This document shows, piece by piece, positions 23,143-33,958 of a DNA stretch of 64,000 nucleotides (its first letter is position 1; every line of letters starts with the position of its first letter). The notes under the pieces were generated by a model. That model worked only from the letters and a program-made list of their open reading frames with translations, ran no database searches and was not told the origin of the DNA. The translations under genes were made by a program, and so were the position numbers. The DNA comes from Rhexocercosporidium sp. MPI-PUGE-AT-0058. Taxonomy: Eukaryota; Ascomycota; Leotiomycetes; Helotiales. Location: NCBI GenBank assembly GCA_020746875.1, contig JAGTJL010000013.1, positions 1,178,001 to 1,242,000 on the forward strand, in the 5' to 3' direction.

Positions 23143-24150
23143 CTATTGTGTGAGCTGATTTAGCCCTTGTTCATCCGGCCATAACTCCGCAGCGTTGCTC
23201 ACACTAAACGCGACTTCGTCTTAAACCAGCTCCGCCAATTCTAAGTGCGAAGTTTCCTCCTCCCTCTCAACCTCTCCATCTTCCTCATAAAATACCCCCG
23301 AAACCCTAGCTGCAATACCGAACTATTCATCTCTCTCACCTTCTCCCTCTTCTCCGACATAGATCCGGATTCGTACCTTCTCCAATAAGCTCGCATTCAT
23401 CAGCATGCCACATAATCTTCCGTTTCCGTCTCCAACTAGGTGAATATTTACGAATAGCGAGCAATATCGAGCTACGAGCGTGAATTAATCAACCATACCG
23501 AATTCCTCAGCCGCTAAGATATCGGCGATGAGATCGACAACAAGCCGGGACGTGTATTTTGGCACAGCGGAGTGATGGACTGATTTCGTTGGTTTTATGC
23601 CGAGTTCGTTTTAGGCTGCGACAGGATAGCCTCGATAGTCACCAACTAGTATGCTAGTATGTGTGTCATCGTCCATGGGAATCTTATGGCATTCTTTAAT
23701 AACACTTTCCGCGATTTGTTCCTTGTAACTGAGGACACTAAGCATGTATTGAACGGCTTTGACGTGCTGAATGACTCCTTTCGTTCTTGAAAGATGGCAC
23801 TGGGATGTTTCCCTGTGATTCCCATGTATTTAATATAACCTGATCATTTCGATGACATGAAATTCGGCTGTGGTTTCTTTGTTTGTGTCGTCGAATGTTG
23901 ACTGGCAAAGCTGTGTTGTGAGCGGGATATTCAGGCGTACGCTGTCAGTGGCGTTGCCACCGCATATTCCCTTTGCTATTATGTTCTCTAGATGACTCAG
24001 ATAATTCTCTAGGTATGAGAACAGCGTCTTTTGTCACCGCTGGGCTTGTCTCAGGGGCTCTGATGTATCATATGATGGGCTGTTAGGATATGAGATGTGA
24101 TTTGTCCTATCTCTAGATACCTCTAGAACTTGGATATTCTTAAAATATGT
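23143..24150 (-). pseudogene. Fic-domain protein pseudogene
   Basis: Fic proteins transfer AMP or related groups to protein hydroxyls. On the minus strand one frame runs from about 24150 to 23143 with no frameshift, interrupted by stops at 24036 (TGA), 23832, 23613, 23487 and 23223 (TAA), and 23325 and 23145 (TAG). It shows an upstream IHGNH piece where Fic proteins often have an IEGN-type motif, VGDYRGYPV (near 23617-23643), and the active-site loop as IHLVGDGNGRLCG (near 23405-23445). Against the family consensus HxFx(D/E)GNGRxxR the phenylalanine and final arginine are lost, so the site is degenerate as well as the frame. TAA/TAG stops are consistent with C-to-T change at glutamine codons. 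The true start and end are unknown. Confidence 0.82.
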
Positions 24151-27100
24151 TTAATGTCAATAATACTGGTACATTTTGGGTGAGATTGTTGTCTGGAGGT
24201 GAGATGACAAGTGGTGTGAAGAATATGATCGCACCTGTTCACCAAACATAGCTTGCAGGTTCATGCTGATGGTGGGAGTTGGATGTGCCATATCTATATA
24301 CATAAAGTGTCAGAGCGGTATAGTGTGCAGGAATTCAATTTGAAGTGAATTAATTTAGAATAATGTGCATGAATTTTGCAAGACTGCGTAGGAATTATTG
24401 AAATGCGAACTGGTGACGGAGCGAGCCTGCTTGCTTGCTTAGCTAGATATAACCTTCTTTGCTAGCACATAGTCGGTCAAATGATACATTTACTAGGCTT
24501 ATAATTGGTCTCGAACGTCCTTCTAATAATTCTAGAAGGATTTTTCAATTCCTACGACACGCAATCCCGAACACGAGAGTGGCCGATAGGTCAGTCTAAA
24601 CCAGCCTTTTTAATCAGTTCGGCCAAATTTCCTAACAAGTCAGTGACTAGCCCTTACCCTAATAAGCCAGTTGTAATACACTCAACTGATAAGACTGTCA
24701 GTTGAAGGATTTCTTAGAAAGTGGAAGTTTTAAGTATAATTAAAGAATTTTTAATATATTTAACTTGACTTAGACTTTTGAAGTTAACTATAAGTTTAAT
24801 ATTAAAAGTCTCTCTTAATTAAATTATCAAAGAAGATTTAAGAAAATAATATAGTTAAGTTCTTTTATTAAATTACAAGACAAGACATAATTTTAAGGTA
24901 ACGTTCTCATTTAATTGGTCTCTAAACGGTACTAATCAGTTAACTTAGTTAGGTAAGTCAAATAACACTTTAGTCATCAGTCAGTCAAATGGAAAAAATA
25001 GTCAACTGATACTGACTTAACTGAACATCAGCCACTCTGCCGAATACTAATGTCTTGGTAAAGTTCGTGAGTCTTTTCGAACGCGAGTGCATTTTGAAAT
25101 AGAACTTCTCTACTGCACTAATTATATATCTCCCCTAAATTCTTCGCTAACGATGTTCTCATGAAATGGGTTAATTCGTAAGCCACAACTTAGAAATCTT
25201 TGTTGATTTTTATTATGGCTGACCGCAAGCGAGGCCAATTCCTGTGTGGTAATCCTCGTTGGAGACAGACTGCTATACTGTGACCGTCCTCTGAACACTG
25301 GCAGCTTCTTGTAGAACAATAGAACCCTGCGTCCAACCGAATAACACCAGGATCCCGATCTTACCTGTCCTGGCGAGTTTATGGACTTCTTCTGCATCAT
25401 CACAACACATAATATATGGCTTCGATTTGCCAGCCAAATTTGGCACAGCTGCCACCCTGCACAACAACAACATCATTAGGACAGTCGAAGCCCCTGTATA
25501 ATGCTTGACCAGCTAAAAGAATAGGGCAGAACGTCACCTGGAAGCTATGTATTCAGTGTAGGAAAACGCCTAGCCTCAAACAGCCTGGCCCTTTGGAGGG
25601 CGGAGGTAGAGTAAGGGGGCCGCTAGGCTAAGGCAGGCGAACTAATATTAAGCTTAATCAGGTTGAGGTAAGCTGATTATAATAAAGAAGTAAGCGGAGG
25701 CAGGCTGCTGTAGGCTGAACTTAAGCTAGGCAAAGTCATACGCTGTATGTATTCAGGTTAACAATAACAAGCTCTCGAGGGATCTTGAAACCTCGTGCAA
25801 GTCAAATAATGGGGAGAATATAAAACACAGTTCACTCCAGCTTTCCCCAGAACGTTTCCACATATAACTTCCGTCGGTGTAACACTGGTCAGTATGTTTA
25901 GTCCATCTTCTGTCGATCTCTCACGATACGAAATCTCCGAAGGTGTCGGAAGACTCAAGATGCTCAACTGTTGACACTTCGAAAAAGGTATTATACTGAT
26001 TCATTAAACCGGTCGTTAGTCCTTAAGTTGCCTGGGTTGACTGTACCGGTGGCTTCTTATAATTCTCTCAGGCCTTGCACTAAAAAAATATCTGTTCGGA
26101 ACTGTCACAGTAATCACATTAGTTACACAACGAAGGATTACTACAGACCGAATACTAATTTCAAGGGGAGAAGATTCTCGGACATTTCTGCTCATAGCTT
26201 GATAATTGAGTAAGTAAGTAACTTTCGAGACCAACGAAGAGTTGCCAATATAATTTCTCGGCCACCAATTTGGAATTATACGCCGATAAAATTACCCTAT
26301 CAAGAGGAACCCCAGCAGCGACTCCCGATGTAGCAGGAATCATCGGTCTCCCGAATGATGCTCGGCTCTGTGCAGGCCAGGGTTCACTCCTCGACTTGGT
26401 TTCATCATCAGCTCGTCCCAAATGTAATTAGATCTACACATCTGAACGATATAACGGATGGTGGATCTTTTGGCTGCAATGGGGTGAGCGGCGAGAACGG
26501 CAAGAAAAACACAGGTGGTGGAATTGCTCCTTAAGCGAGGGGGAATCCTATTTTGGGCTAAGATCCTGTTACTAGATTGGGCACGACGGATTTTGAGAGA
26601 AGTTCGACAAACTTGTCTTGGCTGTTTGATTCGTATTGCGAAGTTTCTATGGAATGGTAATCCGACCAGGGGTGGGCAGCTGTGTTGTGAGAGTGAAGGA
26701 GGCTACAGCGATCAATTTACTTCGCAAAGACGATGTAAATGATATTCAACTTGCAGGCCGGAAATGCAGTCTATATATTTGAGATATATTTAGAACGTTG
26801 CTACTATTATGTTCCCGAATTACCTGTCATGAGATACGATTTCGGGCCATCCTTCGTCAGAAATTGATGAGTGACTGGAAGAACTGTGTCCCCTGTTCGC
26901 TTAAAAAGGAGTTCGTCTGATTAGGTGAAAATCTCTCAATCTTGATACCGACCCCTAGCTTCCAAACCTGTATCGCTACGACTGTCCTCAAATATTACCG
27001 CAGGCCAGCCTATCTGACTTACTCCGGTATGAACTATGGAGAGAGCAAAAGAGAACTTTGTTTCGTTATTTGCCTCTTGAATTTCTTATCCCAGCGCCAA

Positions 27101-27539
27101 GACCGGAAAATCCTTCTCAAAAACCCTTGCGTTTCGTCTCGTCTCGGTTTCAGACGACGCCTCTTCTCCGCGCCGACTCTGGTACAACGCTGAATAGCAT
27201 CTAGTTCTATCACGTGGGCCATAGAATTGAGGTAATGGATTGGGCACTTCCGTGACATTTGCCATTGGGGCGACGCAACCCATGAGCAGATTAAAGCACA
27301 TACTTCACCCTTCCGTGCCTTGGCTTCGCTGCGGGTTAAATGTAAACATATCTATATCCATCCTATCCTCCATTGTTTCTTTGAACCAGCAAGTTTCCTC
27401 CGTTCTTAATTGCCACGGTCTTTTTGTTCATTCACACGCCGGTCGTCTCTTTCATTCATTTCTATTTATCTTATCCTCAGACTATCTTTCACTCAACGTC
27501 GACAATCACGAATCCGGCCGCCAACTATCATTCCAAACC
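24151..27539. other. Gene-poor region with decayed repeats
   Basis: About 3.4 kb with no supportable gene. 24,700-24,960 is AT-rich and looks like mutated repeat DNA, flanked by imperfect copies of TCAACTGATA (24,678 and 24,999). Short frames at 25122-25476, 25758-26421 and 26942-27301 are unrecognised and overlap in conflicting frames; some may be gene relics. A small inserted element is listed separately. Confidence 0.45.
25546..25756. mobile_element. Small non-autonomous insertion with 11-bp flanking repeats
   Basis: The 11-mer TATGTATTCAG occurs at 25546-25556 and 25746-25756. The 189 bp between has related inverted ends (GCCTAGCCT...AGCCT near the left, its imperfect complement near the right). 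This fits a short TIR element with a target duplication, as MULE-derived MITEs make. No coding capacity. Confidence 0.5.
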
Positions 27540-28540
27540 ATGCATATCCTTTCAGTAAATATCATGGCAGTCCTCGGTCTGGCAACAACGGCTTTGGCAC
27601 ATGGCGACGAGTCAGAAAGTCTTGCCGTTTCCGAGTTCAAGTCAGATTTCGCAACCGCAGCTATCGTTCCCGAGGTTCTGCTTTCAACCCATCAGTAGCT
27701 TTCTATATCAGCTATCAATCTGCAGATGGCGATGCTGCAATATTGCATCCTGGAGCCAAACTCACAACAGCTGGAGCTGGAGCACCATTCGAGATGTCCG
27801 TCGAGAATATCGAGAATGCAACGAACGTCACTGCTTCAACTCGCTACATTGTGTACATGGTCAGTTAACTGCCTACAATTTCCCATGTTCAAAAGTAGCG
27901 ATTGTTACATTTGCTAAGACGAGAGTAAGATCGGACCAGACGTCCCATCCCGCTCCTCCCCTACAGCTCGCAATGTCCGGCACTACCTCGCAGGCAACCT
28001 CACCGTCTCCTCCCAGAACTCCTCCGTTCTAGCCAGAGCATCCCTCCTCTCTAACTCCTCAGCCGCTACGAATGAGTACGTAGCTCCAGCTCCTTCAGCT
28101 AGGACAGGGTCCCACCGCTATGTCTACCTTCTCTACACGCAGCCCCCTGCTTTGAACAGTAAATCTTTTGCCAGTCTTGGGTTCAATTCCAGTGCCAGGA
28201 CTAGGTTCAATGTATGTATTTTCCTTGTCTCAGTTTACCTTGTACCAAGACCAGACTAATAATTCCTCATTACCAGCTTACAGCTTTCCGCTCCCTCGCT
28301 GGTCTAGGCCCGTCGATTGGAGGAACCTTTTTCGAAATCGACACAGATGCCAACTCTACAAGTGGTGGGTCCACCTCGGGTACAGGCACAGGCACCTCCA
28401 GTCCTTCTAGTAATGCTAGTGGAAACGTGAATAATACGAGCGGTGCTGTGAGGCGAGCGGGATTTGGCCCAGTCTCTGAGCTACTGCTTGCCACTGGTAC
28501 TGCGGTCCTTGGGGCTGCGCTTTTAATTGGGATGCTTTGA
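27540..28540 (+). CDS. GPI-anchored PEBP-like secreted protein, with a one-base frame break
   Basis: The protein resembles fungal cell-surface phosphatidylethanolamine-binding-like proteins; its ligand is unknown. It starts with a signal peptide (ILSVNIMAVLGLATTALA). The body has the PEBP core: FNPSVAFYISYQSADGD, a GPDVPSRSSPTARNVRHYLA block (DPxxPSR-like), SHRYVYLLYTQP (GxHRY-like), then a Ser/Thr/Gly linker, N-glycosylation sites and a hydrophobic C-terminus typical of a GPI signal. Introns are 27860-27929 and 28212-28276. The first coding block (27540-27859) is 320 nt: the frame holding the signal peptide and IVPEV shifts by one base near 27678-27685 before SAFNPSV-like sequence resumes. 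No plausible intron explains this. Either a base is missing in this allele or assembly, or the gene is newly broken. Confidence 0.78.
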
Positions 28541-28911
28541 TCTGGAATGACTCTGTAATCTTCAATGGGGAGGATATGGTTGTTTTGGTCGGTGTGTCCT
28601 TTCTGTGAATCTCGATGCTTTTCGCTTGTTGAAAAGTGGTATGTAGTAAACGTTAATGTTTGCCTCTACATCTTAACCTTTACACGATTGACTGCTAAAC
28701 TTTGCATCCGATTGATGTGACATATTATCTAACGATGCAATGATGGATCTTAGATAATAATGGCAGTGTTTGTCTTTCGAGACAGCCGGTCATTTACTTT
28801 CGATCCCAATACAGATACTTAACTTCTGTTATAGAAGAACAAAAGCGCGAGTTATAGCCATACGCGTGTTTTTAAACAAGTCTCTGCAAATCGGCAATGC
28901 TACCTCATGGT
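28541..28911. other. Intergenic region between converging genes
   Basis: 3' flanks of the PEBP-like gene and the amidohydrolase. Nothing else is seen. Confidence 0.5.
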
Positions 28912-30552
28912 CTACGAACAGTCCTCTGTATCAAAGATCTTCCTCCCCTCGAACCAAGTCTCCTTGACAGACGCAGCCAGCAGACTTTCTGGTCTCCAGA
29001 TCATATCCACAACCACAAAGTCCGCCTTCTTTCCCCTCTCCAAACTCCCCGCCCACGAATCTGCAAAGCAACTATAGGCAGACCCAGCAGTAGCAGCAGC
29101 CACAGCGCTCGCAAGACTTAGAGCAAAGTGCTCATTAACCATCTCCAATGACTCAGGCTCTCGAGCAGATCGCCTTGTAGTTGCGGTATACATGTTTGGG
29201 AACGGTACATATGGCGCTGTGGGTGCGTCTGAACCCATTGCCAGGGTTGCTCCACCATCTTCGAATTCCTTGTAGGCAAAAGCACGACCGCAGCGATGTT
29301 CACCAAGTAGTTTTGGCCATGCCCGCAAGATTGCGGGATCTGCATGCACAGGCTGGATTGAAGCCGTGATTCCTAGGCGACCTAATCTTTTTGCATCTTC
29401 TGATGATGCGAGTTCGAGATGTTCAATCCGATGTCGACGACCAGGCGTACCGTTCTTCTCCAGCGTGTCGATTGCTAGTTTTATCGCACCATCTCCAATG
29501 GCATGTAATGCGCACTGTAGACCGGCGACATCCGCCGTCCTAACCACGGGGTCGAGCATCTCCCGCGTCCAGAGAGGCTCACAGGAGATGCCGTTTGAAG
29601 AATAAGGTTGGCAAAGTGCAGCAGTACAAGCATCGATGACTCCATCACAAATGACTTTGATGCCCACGATCCGCAAGTCAGGACTCGTCTCGGCGTTAAA
29701 ATCCTTTTGCAGTTCTATAGCTCTGCGAACCTGCTGCAGATTCCCTTCTTCATTCTCCGAGGGCGAGATGATCCAATGAGCTGCCAACCGAACAGGAAAC
29801 CCACCACCTCTCTTCTTCAATTCCAGCAGTACCTCTAATCCGTTCTCATCCATAGCCATATCTACCATGCCAGTATATCCAGCTTTAGCATACTCTTTGA
29901 ACGCTTCGCGAATCGCATCGAGTTTCTGTTCCATGGGCGATATACTCGCGACATGAGGCCAAACAATGGTTACAGCAGCAGCTTCATCAAGCAACCCCGA
30001 CGCCCTGCCTTCAGCATCGCGATGAATGCACCCTCCCTTCGGATCCTCCATACCATAGATTCCCATTTCTTCCAGTGCGGCGCTGTTGCACCAAGCACTA
30101 TGTAAATCTTTGGAATCAACGAAGATAGGCCGTGTATCCAGATCATCTAGCATGCTGGACAACGCCTGACCGTCCGTCATAAAATGCATCCATCCTCTGC
30201 ACAGGATGCGAGGCACCTCTGGATGAGCGATTGCATAAGTCTTGATGGCGGCTCTGATATCCTCGAGGTTCTGGCATGCCTCTAAGTCGACCTTCTTCAG
30301 TGATTGGCCCATCATCAAGAGATGCATGTGTCCATCGATGAAACCCGGAAGGACGATTCTCTGACCGAGGTCTTGGACCACAGCTCCATTATCTTGAGCC
30401 AGGAGAACCTCAGCATCGCTTGAATTGCCAATGTGCGTGATCATTCCATCTTCGACGATCATGCATTCCGCAAAGGCGGGGTTGGAGGCTGGGTTGTTGC
30501 CCACAAGCTGTTGTGCTTTGAGAAAGCGGGCGTTCTGGAACAGAGACAGCAT
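28912..30552 (-). CDS. Amidohydrolase family 3 (YtcJ-like) metal-dependent hydrolase
   Basis: One exon of 546 residues. Members hydrolyse amide or related C-N bonds with a metal centre in a TIM barrel; the substrate here cannot be read from the sequence. Visible motifs are the metal-binding GHMHLLMMG (HxH, near residues 74-82) after LPGFID, DSKDLHSAWCN, CALHAIGDGAIKLAIDTL, RHRIEHLEL, and GSDAPTAPYVPFPNMYTATT near the C-terminus, followed by the ADFVVVD strand typical of the family's small beta domain. The start METs at 30552; no signal peptide is evident, so it is likely cytosolic. It is the first of four minus-strand genes, but spacing of 388-806 bp argues against any operon-like unit. Confidence 0.9.
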   Translation of the reverse strand: MLSLFQNARFLKAQQLVGNNPASNPAFAECMIVEDGMITHIGNSSDAEVLLAQDNGAVVQDLGQRIVLPGFIDGHMHLLMMGQSLKKVDLEACQNLEDIRAAIKTYAIAHPEVPRILCRGWMHFMTDGQALSSMLDDLDTRPIFVDSKDLHSAWCNSAALEEMGIYGMEDPKGGCIHRDAEGRASGLLDEAAAVTIVWPHVASISPMEQKLDAIREAFKEYAKAGYTGMVDMAMDENGLEVLLELKKRGGGFPVRLAAHWIISPSENEEGNLQQVRRAIELQKDFNAETSPDLRIVGIKVICDGVIDACTAALCQPYSSNGISCEPLWTREMLDPVVRTADVAGLQCALHAIGDGAIKLAIDTLEKNGTPGRRHRIEHLELASSEDAKRLGRLGITASIQPVHADPAILRAWPKLLGEHRCGRAFAYKEFEDGGATLAMGSDAPTAPYVPFPNMYTATTRRSAREPESLEMVNEHFALSLASAVAAATAGSAYSCFADSWAGSLERGKKADFVVVDMIWRPESLLAASVKETWFEGRKIFDTEDCS

Positions 30553-30940
30553 CTCATCTATATCTTTACGTTGCTTTTTGTGTGAATTTGTGTCTTGTCA
30601 GTTTCGAGGGTGATTGTAAAGTGCAGGGTGTAATATCTCAAGTGTGTTAGAGTTGGGTGAAGCCCGACATCGGGTCAAGGTTTGCTGCTAGCTCGTCAAT
30701 CGATGCCAAGGGCGTAAACCTCCTGCATTGAGTTAATATGTCTTTGTTTTCTTACCCAACCGAAGACAGTCCGATCTTAAAAGGTCCAGCAGAATTAAAA
30801 TTAAAAAAACCCCTCAAAGGGGTGTCATTTATCAATATTGGCACTGAAATTGAACGAGTAAAAAGGAAGACAGCTTGTATGCAAGAAATAAAATACAGCT
30901 CATCAGAGCTCTTCACCCGTCGCTCCCCCCATCACTTCAA
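30553..30940. other. Upstream region of the amidohydrolase
   Basis: Amidohydrolase promoter and 3' flank of the SAM gene. No other feature is seen. Confidence 0.5.
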
Positions 30941-31878
30941 CTATTTTTTTTTTCTCTCTTCCCCAATTTGCTTCTTAGCCTCCTCGAAAGCCTAGCAACC
31001 CATTCATCAGCATCCACCTTTCATCTACTACTCCGCACCACAGATGTGACACCTGTATGGCGAGTTTCAACATACCACAATCAATTTCTTCCTCGCTCCA
31101 ATAGAATCAATTCCCCTCTCTAGCAATTCATCCTCATTCAATTCTAGCAAAGTACTAGGAGTCAGGCCCTGCAGACTCGGCGCATATTTGTGCAGACGCA
31201 GTGAGTGCAGCCAATTCAAAAGCCACCGTGGATCTGATTCGTCCGTTGTGTAATGTGGTATTTTTCCCGGTCGCTTCTTGTCCATTTCTGGAAGGCGAGG
31301 AGCAAATGTGGTGAGGCGTACAAGATGGGTTCGACTGGCAATCTTGACTTTGGATTTGGTCTTGTGGTTGCCCGCGAAGTTCTGATTCGTGGATTGCGGC
31401 TTTGGTGTTAAGAGTGGCGAAATAATTGGGGCAGAAAAGTCAGGTGGTGGCGAGAGATGAATGGTGGAGCGAGAGAGAGGTGTGTGGACGGTATTGTTGA
31501 ATGGAGCGAGTATTTTGCTACTCGAGGACACAGTACTGAAATTGGAGCTGTTCGTGTTGCTCGGAGAGCTTGATTGTCGTCGTTCTATCCAATCTGGGGG
31601 CAGTGGGGAGTATTCTAGTCGAAGTCAATACCCATCAGACGATCAAAATCAATATCGTTTGTTGTACCAGGAGCTAGGTCGTGTAGAATTGTAAATTCAA
31701 CCTCCCTCTGTCTCAGCGTTTCCATCAGTAATCGAACTTGTGCCAAGGATGTTTCCTGTATCATCTGCACAATCGCAGTAGTATGCTGTATTTCATCCAA
31801 CATGCGTGACCAAGTCTTCAATTGGCGGAGCTCACAGTTCAATTCGGGCGATTCAGGCAAATCCATTTTCCATTTCAT
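30941..31878 (-). CDS. SAM-domain protein, Smaug/Vts1-like SAM
   Basis: Three exons (31878-31668, 31614-31076, 30991-30941) join in frame to 266 residues, with introns of 53 and 84 bp. The N-terminal 70 residues form a Leu/Glu-rich helical segment (QMIQETSLAQVRLLMETLRQ). The middle is Ser/Pro-rich and basic. Residues about 197-258 are a sterile alpha motif: DPRWLLNWLHSLRLHKYAPS, LNEDELLERG, GARKKLIVAF, where the last piece is completed only by splicing to the tiny third exon. LRLHKY and GARKK resemble the RNA-hairpin-binding SAM of Vts1/Smaug, which recruits deadenylases to mRNA. Vts1 proteins are much longer, so this may be a paralogue; RNA binding is inference. A start at M5 is possible. 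Confidence 0.8.
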
Positions 31879-32472
31879 GTAAGTTCAGAAAATGCGGTTG
31901 GCATCTGTCTCTCAACAGTGAGCAAAAGGGCGCTTTAAAGGGGAGGACTTTTGGAATATCTCGAATCTAGATTAAGAACCTGACCAACAATATGAAACAC
32001 AAGAGCGAGAATGAGCAAAAAGGACACCAACAGCTGCCGCCTGGGCTGGCGGCAGTGGGAACAAAACGTTTCGATAGGCGAAATTACCCCGCGAATATTT
32101 GAGAGAGATATATACTTGGCATTCAGGGGTAGCGACCGAGTTTGGGCACAGGAGGTAATGATCTGATGGGTCGGAGGGCATGGACAGTTTCATGGCCTGA
32201 TATTGAAAAGATATGAGGAAAAGAAAAGAGAAACGACGAGGTGTAACAATTTGATGTTGAGTGGATACTGTACCAGCGCTCAAGATTGATGGAAGATTGA
32301 CCTAATAATTATAGAGAGGTACGTGATAGCGGCGCCTGGATGTGGCTGCGAATAATAGATGTCCCTCAAACGTTACAAATAAATGACAAATCCTCGTGCT
32401 ATTGTGTGCTCTACTTGCCTTGCCGAGTATCAAATTCTGCTCCGTGCTAATCAAACCTCCACGTGTTTTCTT
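31879..32472. other. Intergenic, SAM-gene promoter side
   Basis: The SAM gene's upstream region and the phosphatase 3' flank. A minus-strand frame at 31972-32283 has no recognisable content and is not supported. Confidence 0.5.
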
Positions 32473-33152
32473 CTAGCTATCGAAACCTGGGCAATTCTCT
32501 GACGTGGTTCCAGTAATATCCTTGTACGGAGATGGGTCTGTCCATATCAGATTGAAGCTAGAAACCTTCAGTATTTCCCGTTGCGTTCATCTTGCATTTC
32601 AGGCCAGCACTCACGCGTCATCGGGGTAGCTCGGCGGACTCTTGTCACCCATCGCCTTTACAATGTCCGACAAGTTGTCATGCTCCCAGCATATCAAGAT
32701 ATTTCCTGCGCCGGAATAGCCATCGACCAAATCAGCAACACACTCGGCGTCGTCGCGATCACATGAAATATTAACAGTCAGACCGAGATCATTAGCAACA
32801 GGCTGAAGGGTCATAAGAGGACGAGTTCGTTTGCCACCTTATCAAAATGAGTATTTCAGCCCTCAACCATGCAAATCCACGTGATGGACACAGTCCCTAT
32901 CATGGTAGTGTGGACCTGCCAAAGGAAAGGAGCAAACTTACTTGGCTTCGGCTGTTCAGCAATAATGTACCCGATATAGTACTGCGATATTGCTCCAAAC
33001 ACAGTTCTTAGACGCTGAGCTCTTTGCATTCCTTGGGCTGTAAGACCATTGCCTCCATCAGCGGGCTTGTCTCCGTGACGAACGAGGTACACAGTCTGTG
33101 CGGAACCCAAAGTCATTGTCAGAATTGGGAGAATCGGACGGGACAGTTGCAT
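32473..33152 (-). CDS. Histidine phosphatase (phosphoglycerate-mutase-like), probably secreted
   Basis: Three exons (33152-32942, 32837-32615, 32557-32473) give 172 residues; introns are 104 and 57 bp and phases agree. After a hydrophobic start (ILPILTMTLGSA) that looks like a signal peptide comes TVYLVRHGDKPAD, the RHG catalytic motif with His26 as the expected phospho-acceptor. The partner arginine lies in KRTRPLMT (Arg76) and the second catalytic histidine in CWEHDNL (His123). Exon 3 supplies the typical end (FNLIWTDPSPYKD, TSENCPGFD); with the exon 2 stop alone the protein would lack it. The family dephosphorylates small molecules or proteins; the substrate is unknown. Confidence 0.83.
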
Positions 33153-33958
33153 TATGGATTAAACAGAAGCTGTGTTCGGTCCAAGGAGCTGGTGTGTGGA
33201 GCTCGAGCGACGTCTTTAGGTAGATATCCCATCTCTTTGTAAAGGAATTCGACTTTGTATGACGAAGGGTTCAAGGGGATGTCCAATCTAGAAGGTTACC
33301 TAGTGATTTACCTCCTAAAGCTTAGCGCTGCAAGGGTCGGCCTCGGCCAGCCAACAGCGAGGCAGGAGTACTGTGGGCTTAACTTGACCCAAAACGACAG
33401 GCGAATCATGCCTTGGTGATAACACATGTGCTGGAACAAGAGGTACCTGGAGGGCCTTTTGGCTGGCACTATTGGTGCATGGTAGATGTCCATAGTCTGT
33501 ATGTGGAAGTTGCATATCAGTTACTTGCTTAATTGCTTACTTGCTTGCTTACTTACTTGCTTGCTTGCTTCTGTCCTCGTGTAGAAAGTAGTGGCGAGAT
33601 CATTTCCTGCTGTTGCAAAGCGGAAGAGTCTTCTCTCCTTGTTCGTCAGGCAAGTGGTTACTGCTAAATAGCTAATGTGAACAAAAAATCGAGCCTTTGA
33701 GCTTCGATTCGGGGAGATCAAGATCCGAACATGGAAGGGAAGACATGAATAGGCAATGCATCTGGCTTTCATTCATCGATCCAGTCCAATTTATGTGATT
33801 TGAGCTATCTAAACGAGCTGCACTGCTTCCCTAGATACCGTCCAACAAGAAATGAAGATAAAATGCACCACCGCCGCCTTTTATCGTTCTTCTTCACCCA
33901 GATCACGCCCGGACTTTCGCGTTAACGTGTCTCCCATGACTCATTAAGCTATTCCCAT
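33153..33958. other. Intergenic between the phosphatase and the AA9 gene
   Basis: Phosphatase promoter and 3' flank of the AA9 gene. A TTGC/TTAC-type simple repeat lies at about 33524-33570. No gene is seen. Confidence 0.5.
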
